A stretch of 64,000 nucleotides of DNA from Chitinophaga sp. LS1 (GTDB taxonomy: Bacteria > Bacteroidota > Bacteroidia > Chitinophagales > Chitinophagaceae). The translations under genes were made by a program, and so were the position numbers. The number at the start of each line of letters is the position of its first letter. The first letter of the stretch is position 1. The stretch spans positions 868,001 to 932,000 of the forward strand of contig NZ_CP128362.1 in the NCBI RefSeq assembly GCF_034274695.1. The letters are read 5' to 3'. Under the pieces are notes generated by a model, which ran no database searches, was not told the DNA's origin, and was given only the letters and a program-made list of their open reading frames with translations. Of the stretch, positions 40,201 to 48,163 are shown piece after piece.

Positions 40201-40628
40201 ATTGGATTCCCTTTTTCATCAATTACTTTTCCTGAAAGTATGATAGAAGAATCTACAGTATTAGTTAAGGAGATTTCATCCGTTGGTGTGTGTTTATTTT
40301 TTTTTATTACTATCGATCGTTCTCTTATTTCCCAACTATATTCCTTATTATCAAGCAAACCATTCATTAACATCTCTATTGTAAAACCTGAACCACTAAT
40401 AGAAACCAATTTATTTTTATCTAGTTGATCATTACTATAAGTAACTATAAATCCAGTCAGCTTCTTTATTTCATAAAATACTTTATTAATTGGTACTTTA
40501 TTAACTGAAATACTAATTAATTTTTGAGTTTGAACAATAGCTAAAGCATTAGAGGAAATGAATGATATTATTAAGACTATAATAATCTTTGAATAACGAT
40601 TTGCAATAGTAATTACAGCTTTAATCAT
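37278..40628 (-). CDS. SusC/RagA-like TonB-dependent transporter with STN domain
   Basis: About 1116 residues from the ATG at 40628 (MIKAVITIANRYSK), which places a signal segment (ISFISSNALA) first; the frame is open to 40727. An STN secretin domain (about 35-95: SVNKVPINKVFYEIKKLTGF), a CarboxypepD-like domain (SGKVIDEKGNPIPGATISIRG), the plug (VQIRGQNSF, GVPYASQLL, ILRDADATSIYGSRAAAG) and a beta-barrel follow. An STN domain usually means control through a FecR/FecI pair. It imports oligomers with SusD; the neighbouring S9 peptidase hints at peptides, though this is inference. Confidence 0.92.
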   Translation of the reverse strand: MIKAVITIANRYSKIIIVLIISFISSNALAIVQTQKLISISVNKVPINKVFYEIKKLTGFIVTYSNDQLDKNKLVSISGSGFTIEMLMNGLLDNKEYSWEIRERSIVIKKNKHTPTDEISLTNTVDSSIILSGKVIDEKGNPIPGATISIRGRPIGTVTADNGTFILKGVPLRTKVVISSMGFVTFESDVAVALQERSFVLKGNVNILDEAVISAYTTTNQRFLPGTITTIGSDKIARKPITNLLMALQGEVPGLVINQNSGVANSGITVQIRGQNSFSKGMDPLYVIDGVPYASQLLPSTNTTMGTSGNLIINPNAQSGSPLSFINPNDIESISILRDADATSIYGSRAAAGAILITTKKGKIGPLKLNFNLQTGIGRVGEKLSLLNAKEYLQMRHEAKLNDGRPILPTDYDLNGTWDTTRSTNWQKELLGGTATFNDIQGAASGGSEKFQYLVGVGYHKETTVYPTNLGDQRGAIHLNLNNLSANRKFQMQLSGSYMVDDNRLPLINLATAALYLSPVAPPLYNKDGTLNWALKSDSTSSWRNPLNYTQSQADVSTKNLISSFMMNYEIFSGLIVKANLGYTSMQINEYQTYPLTINAPEVRKYSIRSANYSYGSTSSWIIEPQINYKLNVGKENLEFLVGSTLQQKADRQVKLYGSGYSTDLLLLDPLSAATLTATSTVDSRYKYNALFGIINYRLKDKYIVNLAARRDGSSRFGPENLFHNFWSVAGAWIFSSEPFIHRNLQFLSFGKLKASYGTTGNDQIGDYQYVNSYIPNNVPIAYQGVVGLMPAGIPNPYLQWEETRKMQFGVDLGFIKDNNVLLSINYYRHRSSNQLLAYKLPWISGNNSYPRNLPATIQNSGLEISLNSINIRKHAFSWSTNLNITFARNKLISFPGLSSSTYASSYIVGKPMSGIRLYKFLRVNTETGYYEFEDSKGGATSSPSYSTDRTVMVDLTPTFYGGITNQISWKGFELDVLLQFTKVVVSSGYPGFNTGPGYFSTNTGNQPKYVMGRWRISNDVSQIQKFSSIRTNSFAATSLSTMNYTDAWVLRFKNISASWKMPESWIRKLQIESCRLTLNCSNLATITNYKGLDPESGNAILPPLRIVMGGINVTL

Positions 40629-40956
40629 AAAGGTTAGTTTACTAGGTATAAAAGAGGAGTTAAATGTCAATATGATGCCTAAAAAGAAAATCTTATTTAA
40701 GTTGCATTTAAAAGATAAACATAACATTCCATAACATCTGTTAACCTTTCATTGATCCAAATGCATATCTATTTAACATTCCATTAACTTGAATCTGGTT
40801 GTGCTCTAGTTTTGAAATCTGTAAGCATCACTCTATGTAAAACGGTTTCGTAAGTTATTAGAAAATAAAAAGGGATAAGGATTGCAAGGTTGGATTATAA
40901 TACTCCCCAAAAATCGGACAGTAAGTTTAAGTGGAAAAACATCTTAAATTTACGAT

Positions 40957-41289
40957 ATGAACAAGGGAAGAAGAAAGTTCAATGCAGCATTTAAAGCGAA
41001 GGTAGCAGTAGAAGCCTTAAAAGAACAACTCACACTTGCAGAGCTGGCTGAGAAGTATGATTTACATCCCACTCAGATAACGGAGTGGAAGAAACAGCTG
41101 TTATCAGGCTCTGAACAGGTATTTGATCAGGGTAAGAAAGCTGATTCTGAAGCAACAGATCACCAGGAAGAAAAGGATGAACTATATAAGCAAATCGGTC
41201 AACTCAAGGTAGAGAATGACTGGTTGAAAAAAAAATCTGAACAGGTCTATGGGAAGAACTGGAAGGATGGCTATAGTAAGCAAGGATGA
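40957..41289 (+). CDS. IS3-family OrfA, copy A
   Basis: A 110-residue HTH protein beginning MNKGRRKFNAAFKAKVAVEA, with HTH LTLAELAEKYDLHPTQITEWKKQL and a leucine-zipper-like coiled region (EEKDELYKQIGQLKVENDWLKK). After an A9 tract (41227-41235) it ends in the alternative-frame tail SEQVYGKNWKDGYSKQG. A -1 slip on the A9 run would produce the OrfAB fusion that is already continuous in copy B. Confidence 0.92.
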   Translation: MNKGRRKFNAAFKAKVAVEALKEQLTLAELAEKYDLHPTQITEWKKQLLSGSEQVFDQGKKADSEATDHQEEKDELYKQIGQLKVENDWLKKKSEQVYGKNWKDGYSKQG

Positions 41290-42202
41290 TACGGAGCTTA
41301 GCATTGTACGTCAATGTCAATTGCTTGAAGTATCCCGTAGCAGTCATTATCATGAGCCTAAAGGAGAGAGCAAACAAAATCTGGAGCTGATGGCTCAGAT
41401 TGATCGTCTCCACCTTGAACATCCTTATTTCGGGGCTGTTCGGATGGCCAAACATTTGAGTACAGATGATCTGGTTGTCAATGTGAAGCGGATTAGGCGC
41501 CTGATGCGAAAAATGGATATTTCGGCCATATATCCGGTTCCCAATACGAGCGAGGCATATAAATACCACCAAAAGTATCCATACCTGCTAAAGGGGCTTA
41601 ATATTGACAGGAACAACCAGGTTTGGAGCATGGATATCACTTACATTCCGATGGCGAAAGGTTTTATGTATCTGTGTGCGATTATAGACTGGCATAGCCG
41701 GTATTTGCTATCCTGGACGCTAAGTAATACCATGACTGTTGATTTCTGCCTGGAAGCCCTTCAAAAGGCCGTTTCCATCTATGGCACTCCTGAGATCCTA
41801 AACACAGATCAGGGAAGCCAGTTTACCAGTGAGGAATTCACCTCAGCGGTATTAAATGCTGAGATCAAATTCAGCATGGACGGTGTTGGAAGAGCTACAG
41901 ATAATATTTGTATTGAAAGGTTTTGGCGTAGCATCAAATACGAGAACATCTATCTCAATGCTTACGACAGCACGCTGGAATTATACAAAGGAATTCACAG
42001 GTATGTGGAATTCTATAATTGGGAACGAAAACATCAAAGCCTTGGATATGTTACTCCTGCTGATGTTTATGGCGCTGCTGATAAGTTATCCACATATTCA
42101 CAGCAATTCACAAAGAGAAAAAAAGTAACAAAAAAAGAGAAAGTTTATAATAGTAGTAATAGATTTGATTCTTTAATTAATAACCCACCTATTGCTGTCT
42201 AA
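41249..42202 (+). CDS. IS3-family OrfB integrase catalytic protein, copy A
   Basis: A 317-residue rve-type DDE integrase: D in WSMDITYIPM, D in LNTDQGSQFTS, E in CIERFWRSIKYE. The HTH_21-like N-terminus is QIDRLHLEHPYFGAVRMAKHL. It overlaps orfA by 41 bp in the -1 frame. It is probably made mainly as an OrfAB frameshift product. Confidence 0.92.
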   Translation: MGRTGRMAIVSKDDTELSIVRQCQLLEVSRSSHYHEPKGESKQNLELMAQIDRLHLEHPYFGAVRMAKHLSTDDLVVNVKRIRRLMRKMDISAIYPVPNTSEAYKYHQKYPYLLKGLNIDRNNQVWSMDITYIPMAKGFMYLCAIIDWHSRYLLSWTLSNTMTVDFCLEALQKAVSIYGTPEILNTDQGSQFTSEEFTSAVLNAEIKFSMDGVGRATDNICIERFWRSIKYENIYLNAYDSTLELYKGIHRYVEFYNWERKHQSLGYVTPADVYGAADKLSTYSQQFTKRKKVTKKEKVYNSSNRFDSLINNPPIAV

Positions 42203-42410
42203 TAAATGGGGAGTATCTAAGATAGATGAAATATCTGGTAGCAATCTTAAAGAGCTAAAGCCTTCACAAAGGGTTTACTATCCGACATAACAGCGGTAAA
42301 AAATTCAGGCTCTCTTCCTTGAAACAACGGACAGATTGAGGGTTAAATTAATAAATGAAGATTATAAATCGGCAGATGTATGGTCTTGACCTAGAAATAC
42401 AGACACCTAA

Positions 42411-42598
42411 TTAAACTGCTTTTCTCAAAAATATATTTTTGCTATCTAATTCAAATTCATCCGGTGAGACTTACCCTAGGTAGGAGTGTTTTCTATTTCT
42501 GTTATAAAATCCTTCTATATTGCTAAAAATGATGCTACGAGCTTCTTTGATGCTAGTAAGTGTACCTGATGGATAGATCAATTCACGTTTTAAAGATG
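42411..42598 (-). pseudogene. Decayed IS3-family element (copy 2), OrfB C-terminal part
   Basis: Leftward frame: FSSLKRELIYPSGTLTSIKE, then EGFYNRNRKHSYLG, an in-frame TAA, VSPDEFELDS. It is the C-terminal half of OrfB cut by the IS256 element; the other half resumes at 45270. The IS end lies near 42386. The 42224-42385 stretch before it shows no recognised feature. Confidence 0.8.
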
Positions 42599-42638
42599 AA
42601 AAGAAAGACACTATTTCAAAAACTGTGTATAACTAAAT

Positions 42639-43962
42639 TTAGATACTCCCCATTTATTAGACAGCAATAGGTGGGTTATTAATTAAAGAATCAAATCTAT
42701 TACTACTATTATAAACTTTCTCTTTTTTTGTTACTTTTTTTCTCTTTGTGAATTGCTGTGAATATGTGGATAACTTATCAGCAGCGCCATAAACATCAGC
42801 AGGAGTAACATATCCAAGGCTTTGATGTTTTCGTTCCCAATTATAGAATTCCACATACCTGTGAATTCCTTTGTATAATTCCAGCGTGCTGTCGTAAGCA
42901 TTGAGATAGATGTTCTCGTATTTGATGCTACGCCAAAACCTTTCAATACAAATATTATCTGTAGCTCTTCCAACACCGTCCATGCTGAATTTGATCTCAG
43001 CATTTAATACCGCTGAGGTGAATTCCTCACTGGTAAACTGGCTTCCCTGATCTGTGTTTAGGATCTCAGGAGTGCCATAGATGGAAACGGCCTTTTGAAG
43101 GGCTTCCAGGCAGAAATCAACAGTCATGGTATTACTTAGCGTCCAGGATAGCAAATACCGGCTATGCCAGTCTATAATCGCACACAGATACATAAAACCT
43201 TTCGCCATCGGAATGTAAGTGATATCCATGCTCCAAACCTGGTTGTTCCTGTCAATATTAAGCCCCTTTAGCAGGTATGGATACTTTTGGTGGTATTTAT
43301 ATGCCTCGCTCGTATTGGGAACCGGATATATGGCCGAAATATCCATTTTTCGCATCAGGCGCCTAATCCGCTTCACATTGACAACCAGATCATCTGTACT
43401 CAAATGTTTGGCCATCCGAACAGCCCCGAAATAAGGATGTTCAAGGTGGAGACGATCAATCTGAGCCATCAGCTCCAGATTTTGTTTGCTCTCTCCTTTA
43501 GGCTCATGATAATGACTGCTACGGGATACTTCAAGCAATTGACATTGACGTACAATGCTAAGCTCCGTATCATCCTTGCTTACTATAGCCATCCTTCCAG
43601 TTCTTCCCATAGACCTGTTCAGATTTTTTTTCAACCAGTCATTCTCTACCTTGAGTTGACCGATTTGCTTATATAGTTCATCCTTTTCTTCCTGGTGATC
43701 TGTTGCTTCAGAATCAGCTTTCTTACCCTGATCAAATACCTGTTCAGAGCCTGATAACAGCTGTTTCTTCCACTCCGTTATCTGAGTGGGATGTAAATCA
43801 TACTTCTCAGCCAGCTCTGCAAGTGTGAGTTGTTCTTTTAAGGCTTCTACTGCTACCTTCGCTTTAAATGCTGCATTGAACTTTCTTCTTCCCTTGTTCA
43901 TATCGTAAATTTAAGATGTTTTTCCACTTAAACTTACTGTCCGATTTTTGGGGAGTATTATA
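42639..43962 (-). mobile_element. Intact IS3-family element, copy B (1324 bp)
   Basis: Same ends as copy A, inverted orientation, with its own 3-bp target duplication AAT at 42636-42638 and 43963-43965. It is inserted just inside the left end of the IS256 element. It is one base shorter than copy A, accounted for by A8 instead of A9 in the frameshift tract. Confidence 0.9.
42657..43901 (-). CDS. IS3-family OrfAB fused transposase, copy B
   Basis: A 414-residue continuous protein joining OrfA (MNKGRRKFNAAFKAKVAVEA...) to OrfB (MGRTGRMAIVSKDD...) through NDWLKKNLNRS. The DDE residues are as in copy A. Fusion results from an A8 run at the site that is A9 in copy A, so transposase would be made without frameshifting. 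Confidence 0.92.
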   Translation of the reverse strand: MNKGRRKFNAAFKAKVAVEALKEQLTLAELAEKYDLHPTQITEWKKQLLSGSEQVFDQGKKADSEATDHQEEKDELYKQIGQLKVENDWLKKNLNRSMGRTGRMAIVSKDDTELSIVRQCQLLEVSRSSHYHEPKGESKQNLELMAQIDRLHLEHPYFGAVRMAKHLSTDDLVVNVKRIRRLMRKMDISAIYPVPNTSEAYKYHQKYPYLLKGLNIDRNNQVWSMDITYIPMAKGFMYLCAIIDWHSRYLLSWTLSNTMTVDFCLEALQKAVSIYGTPEILNTDQGSQFTSEEFTSAVLNAEIKFSMDGVGRATDNICIERFWRSIKYENIYLNAYDSTLELYKGIHRYVEFYNWERKHQSLGYVTPADVYGAADKLSTYSQQFTKRKKVTKKEKVYNSSNRFDSLINNPPIAV

Positions 43963-43990
43963 AATCGAGGTTTTATCGCCTCGATTTTTT
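43963..43990 (+). terminator. Hairpin at the left end of the IS256 element
   Basis: An 8-bp stem, AATCGAGG (43963-43970) and CCTCGATT (43979-43986), followed by TTTT. It lies upstream of the IS256 transposase start and probably stops incoming transcription. A related stem is in the fragment at 25713-25739. Confidence 0.65.
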
Positions 43991-44013
43991 AATTTTAAAT
44001 ATACACAGCAAAC

Positions 44014-45210
44014 ATGAAACCAGAAGACTTCATTACAGATGACTTTCTAAAGCAGTTCAAGACAGGTAAGGAATTGAATGATTTTCTTGCCCAGATTCAG
44101 AAGCGTGGGATAGAGAAGATGCTAGAAGGATAGTTAGATAGCCATTGGGGCAATGATAAGTATGAGCAGACTCAAAAAGACAACTCCCGTAACGGTTTTG
44201 GCAAAAAGAAGATCAAAACGAGTTATGGAGAATCAGAGATACGTGTTCCTCGCGACCGTGATGCCAGTTTTAACCCGATAATCGTTCCCAAACGCGAGAA
44301 TATGGTTGAAGGCCAGGAAGAGGTAATTGTATCTCTTTATGCAAAAGGGATGAGTGTAAGTGATATTGAAGATCAGATAAAGGATGTGTACAATTTTGAA
44401 GTCTCCGGACCGACTATTAGCCGGATAACAGCTAAAGTAGCCGAGGATATCGTTGCCAGGCAAAACCGTCTATTAGAGGCTGTCTATCTAATCGTCTGGA
44501 TGGATGGAATAGTTTTTAAGGTACGTGAAAACAGCAAAGTGATCAATAAAACGGTTCACATAGCTGTAGGACTTCGTCGTGATGGTCTGAAAGAAGTATT
44601 GGGAATGTGGTTAGGTAAAAATGAATCTGCAGCATACTGGATGACAGTACTGACGGATATGAGAGCCCGTGGCTTAGAAGACATACTGATCACCGCTACT
44701 GACAATCTGAATGGCTTTGCCCAAACCATTTGTTCTGTTTTCCCACAGTTCTCTACCCAGATCTGTGTGGTTCATCAAATCCGCAACAGCTGCCGCTATA
44801 TGGTCTGGAAGGACAAAAAAGACTTCATAACAGATCTGAAAGATATCTATGGAGCTCCTACCAAACAAGCTGCATTGGCCGGTTTAGAAGCACTTGATGA
44901 AAAATGGACCGGCAAATATGCGTATGCAGTAAAGAGCTGGCGGGACAATTGGGACGAATTAACTGTATTCTTTGATTTTCCGATTGAGATCAGGCAATTC
45001 ATTTACACTACTAATCTCATCGAAAATCTCAACGGCAAGATCAGAAAATACACCCAAAATAAGCTCTCGTTCCTAACAGATGATGCAGTATTGAAGTCTG
45101 TATACCTGGCGCTTAGAGAAGCATCAAAAAAATGGACCATGCCCATTAGAAACTGGGGCATGATCCTTAATTAGTTCTTGACTATCTTTGGTGATAGAGT
45201 AAGAATATAA
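44014..45210 (+). pseudogene. IS256-family mutator transposase with two in-frame TAG codons
   Basis: A 398-codon frame, MKPEDFITDDFLKQFKTGKE to NWGMILN, then QFLTIFGDRVRI expected at the end. In-frame TAG codons occur at 44131 (codon 40, in MLEG-stop-LDSHWG) and at 45172. The rest keeps DDE motifs ([34 protein letters not shown]) and no frameshift. A product starting at 44302 would lack the N-terminal DNA-binding region. It is therefore probably dead. Confidence 0.85.
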
Positions 45211-45269
45211 ATTATAATATAACCTCGAATTTAATATTTACACACTTATTGAAATAGTCCCAAAAGAAA

Positions 45270-45915
45270 TTTTCAGCCACACTATTATCCCAGCAATTAC
45301 CTTTTCTACTCATATCATATATCCATTTTGGCTTTGGTAATTTTAATCTGATATTTATAACTAGCATATTGAACTCCTCTATCAGAATGATGAATTAGTC
45401 CAGGAGCTGGTTTTCTTATTCGGATCGCCATACGTAATGTAGCCAGAACAAGATCTGTTTTCATTCTGGTATCCATAGACCAACCACTTTCCTTGAAAAT
45501 AGATCTATTACAATTGCTAGATAAAGCCATCCCTCACTAGTTCGGATATAAGTGATTAATACTACAACCTAAAACCCGGCACAAAGTCCTTGTACTAAAT
45601 TGCTCCGACATCTTTTTTATCACAAAGTATCTCTCCCGGAGCGGTATAGAAAGATACCGGCTGCTTTTTATAAGTACCTCGACCGCCTCTTTTAGCCTCG
45701 CATTTTCCTTTTGTAATCTGACCATTTCCTGATCAGTTGGGGTACCCTGACCCAGAAATGCTTTTTTTCGCCTGATGATCCTGCTGCCTTTTCCATACAT
45801 AAAGCATGTAAGGGTGTACTCCAAAATCCTGAACAACTTAGGTTATACCATATTTGGCTGCTAAACGAAGAGCTTCTTCGTTGAACCCCTTACTGTAAGT
45901 CTTTCTCTTTGACAT
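45270..45915 (-). pseudogene. Decayed IS3-family element (copy 2), OrfA and OrfB N-terminal part
   Basis: OrfA starts at 45915 (MSKRKTYSKGFNEEALRLAA), meets a TAA at about codon 26, and goes on with VQDFGVHPYMLYVWKRQQDH. OrfB pieces follow: [20 protein letters not shown] and SRKGNCWDNSVAENF up to the IS256 insertion. Frameshifts and stops throughout show it is dead. The left end has an imperfect hairpin around the OrfA start and ends near 45960. Confidence 0.8.
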
Positions 45916-46017
45916 AATTACTAAATTAAAATTTTCATATCTTAATATAGTGTCCGTCAAACTAAGACAATAATTAGTAAGGGCATGTGGGATTTAATCT
46001 TTTGCGCATTCGATTAG

Positions 46018-46048
46018 TGTAGATTCTGGAACATGTTGACCCACCTCA
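46018..46048 (-). repeat. 31-bp inverted repeat, right copy
   Basis: The reverse complement begins TGAGGTGGGTCAACATGT and matches 31832-31862 with one mismatch. It lies 90 bp before the acyltransferase gene. Its TG...CA ends are in the style of transposon termini; no transposase that clearly owns it was found between the copies. Confidence 0.85.
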
Positions 46049-46138
46049 ATTTTTTTTCCCCCGAAATACACACTTATCGGTTTAACTGAATTTCTCTTTC
46101 AGTATGATAATGTAAATTACCATATATTAAAGGTTCTC

Positions 46139-47200
46139 ATGAAGTTAAAAAGTATCCAATTTTTACGTGGAGTAGCTGTATCATTAGTTGTATACGCACA
46201 TTCAATAGATCTACAGGAAGATCATTCAATTTCCTTTCAACAGAATTTTTATTATCTCGAAAATTTTGGTGCTATAGGTGCCGATTTATTCTTTGTTATC
46301 TCTGGTTTCATAATAAGTTATATAGCATCAGAATACAATGGGATTGAAAAAGGTTGTCTTTTTCTAAGAAAAAGATTCCTTAGAATAAATCCGCCTTATT
46401 ATATTGCCTCTTTAATTCAAATAATTATCTTTCTTTCCTTTACAAGGATATCAAATGATGTTCTATTAAATGAAATTTTCGACACAATATTTTTATTTCC
46501 TATATGGGATGGAAAAGAAAGTTTAGAGCCTATTCTATCTGTTGGATGGACCTTGAGTTTTGAATGGTGGTTTTATTTAATTTTCTTCATTACAATATCA
46601 TTTGGAATTAAAAAGAAATCTTTATGTCTGATTATTGTCTTTATAATAATAACCACATTAGGTATTTTTTTTGCAGGACATGATACTAGAATGATTTTTT
46701 TCCTAAATCCAATATTATTAGAATTCACAATAGGTATTTTGGTTTTTAACTTATATAATACTTTCAAGGTTAATGCCTCTTTAAGTTATTTTCTCCTTCT
46801 TATAGGATTGATTGGATATATGCTAAATATCCGCTTAGGTTATGGTGAAATTTCGGAATTGAATAGCATTATAATTGATAATAAAGGTTTAAAAAGAACA
46901 TTATTATGGGGTATCCCAAGTGGTTTTATCGTAATGGGCAGTATTTACTTAGAAAGACATGATAAATTAACAAAACTATGGAATAATAATTTAGGTCTCC
47001 TACTTGGTAACGCTTCTTTTTCCATTTATTTAATTCATATCCCTGTATTTTACTTGATTGCTGTCTATTATAAAAGATATGGTTTTTATATTATTCCTGA
47101 TTTATCGATACTCTTACATTTATGTCTATCATTAGTAATAGGAATTTTTTTTTATTTCTGGATTGAACGAAAGTTATTGATTACATTTAACTTGGCTTAG
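46139..47200 (+). CDS. Membrane acyltransferase (acyltransferase 3 family)
   Basis: A 353-residue protein with about 10 TM segments. Motifs of the acyltransferase 3/OafA family: IQFLRGVAVSLVVYAHS with the catalytic-region His, GAIGADLFFVISGFIIS, RKRFLRINPPYYIAS, SVGWTLSFEWWFYLIF, and ASFSIYLIHIPVFYL near the C-terminus. Such enzymes O-acetylate or acylate envelope glycans. It is convergent with the esterase gene, 3' overlap 27 bp. Its AT-rich codon use matches its neighbours. Confidence 0.87.
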   Translation: MKLKSIQFLRGVAVSLVVYAHSIDLQEDHSISFQQNFYYLENFGAIGADLFFVISGFIISYIASEYNGIEKGCLFLRKRFLRINPPYYIASLIQIIIFLSFTRISNDVLLNEIFDTIFLFPIWDGKESLEPILSVGWTLSFEWWFYLIFFITISFGIKKKSLCLIIVFIIITTLGIFFAGHDTRMIFFLNPILLEFTIGILVFNLYNTFKVNASLSYFLLLIGLIGYMLNIRLGYGEISELNSIIIDNKGLKRTLLWGIPSGFIVMGSIYLERHDKLTKLWNNNLGLLLGNASFSIYLIHIPVFYLIAVYYKRYGFYIIPDLSILLHLCLSLVIGIFFYFWIERKLLITFNLA

Positions 47201-48121
47201 TAATTGTACAATCCAATTCTGTATTGGTAGTAGCCAATCATCTTGCTTCATTCTTAAAACAAAACCATGATCTCCTTTTGAATACAAATGAATTTCCGCA
47301 GATACCTTATTTTTAAGGAGCGCCTGATAAAAAACCAAACTATTATTAACTGTAACCAAACTATCATCTTCAGCATGTATAATATATGCTGGTGGTGTAT
47401 TAATATCTACATAATTTTCGTTTGAAAAAGAATCTATAACAAGTTGTGATGGATTCCTTCCTAATAAATTATTCCTTGATCCAAAATGCGTTAAACTATC
47501 TTTCATACTTATCACTGGATAAACTAATATTTGAAAGTTGGGTTTTAAACTCACATTTTTAGGGTTTGTAATATAACTTATATTAAATTTTGTAGAAATT
47601 CCAGCGGCTAAATGTCCTCCTGCGGAAAATCCAATTACTCCAATTGCATTCGATTTTATCCCCCATCGTAAGCACTGACTCCTGATTACCTTAATAGCGG
47701 TCTGAGCATCCTGCAAAGATTCTATACTTATATTATTAGAGCTTGCATTACTAGGTAGACGATATTTTAAAACAAATGCAGTGATACCATGATTTGCAAA
47801 CCAGGCTGCAATATTTGTCCCTTCCTCATTATAAGCGAGAAATTGATATGCTCCTCCTGGGATTACCAAAATACCAATTCCAAGATTATTATTCTTCGAA
47901 GGACTAAATATTTGCAAGGATGGATACGATGTGTTTAAATATGCATCCGAATAAAGAGAACTATCTAATATAATCTCACTCATTTTATCTCTGGGATTAT
48001 TCGGAACCATATCATACAATAATGGAATAATTTGGGCATTTAGTGAATAAATTCCTATAAATATAAAAGAACAAATAAATCCTATTAATTTACTCATCGA
48101 ATCTTTATTTGGAAATTGCAA
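47174..48121 (-). CDS. Alpha/beta hydrolase, secreted esterase (BD-FAE-like)
   Basis: A 315-residue protein. An ATG at 48097 (MSKLIGFI) may be the true start, giving signal peptide ...YSLNAQ. Motifs: oxyanion loop LVIPGGAYQFLAYNEEG, nucleophile Ser in GVIGFSAGGHLAAG, Asp in HAEDDSLV, and His in KGDHGFVLR. This is the acetyl-esterase/acetylxylan-esterase-like group. The 3' end overlaps the acyltransferase gene. Together they could put on and remove O-acyl groups, though that is inference. Confidence 0.84.
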   Translation of the reverse strand: MQFPNKDSMSKLIGFICSFIFIGIYSLNAQIIPLLYDMVPNNPRDKMSEIILDSSLYSDAYLNTSYPSLQIFSPSKNNNLGIGILVIPGGAYQFLAYNEEGTNIAAWFANHGITAFVLKYRLPSNASSNNISIESLQDAQTAIKVIRSQCLRWGIKSNAIGVIGFSAGGHLAAGISTKFNISYITNPKNVSLKPNFQILVYPVISMKDSLTHFGSRNNLLGRNPSQLVIDSFSNENYVDINTPPAYIIHAEDDSLVTVNNSLVFYQALLKNKVSAEIHLYSKGDHGFVLRMKQDDWLLPIQNWIVQLLSQVKCNQ

Positions 48122-48163
48122 ACTGATTTAAAAAGTAACATCTTATATAAATAATCATGAATC

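Larger units (their letters stand above)
40896..42220 (+). mobile_element. Intact IS3-family element, copy A (1325 bp)
   Basis: Ends are TATAATACTCCCCA and, inverted, TTAGATACTCCCCA. A 3-bp target duplication GAT flanks it at 40893-40895 and 42221-42223. It carries orfA and orfB in two frames joined by an A9 run. It is nearly identical to copy B on the other strand. Confidence 0.9.
42607..45261. mobile_element. IS256-family element carrying an internal IS3 copy
   Basis: Ends ACTATTTCAAAAACTGTGTA and, inverted at the right, ACTATTTCAATAAGTGTGTA. A perfect 8-bp target duplication AAAAGAAA lies at 42599-42606 and 45262-45269. Removing one copy joins the flanking IS3 OrfB frame exactly (DNSVAENFFSSLKR). 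Without the internal IS3 the element would be about 1.33 kb, a normal IS256 size. Confidence 0.92.

Noticed and set aside
42217..42638. Inversion by recombination between the two IS3 copies
   Set aside because: Each copy has its own matching 3-bp target duplication, which inversion would have mixed.
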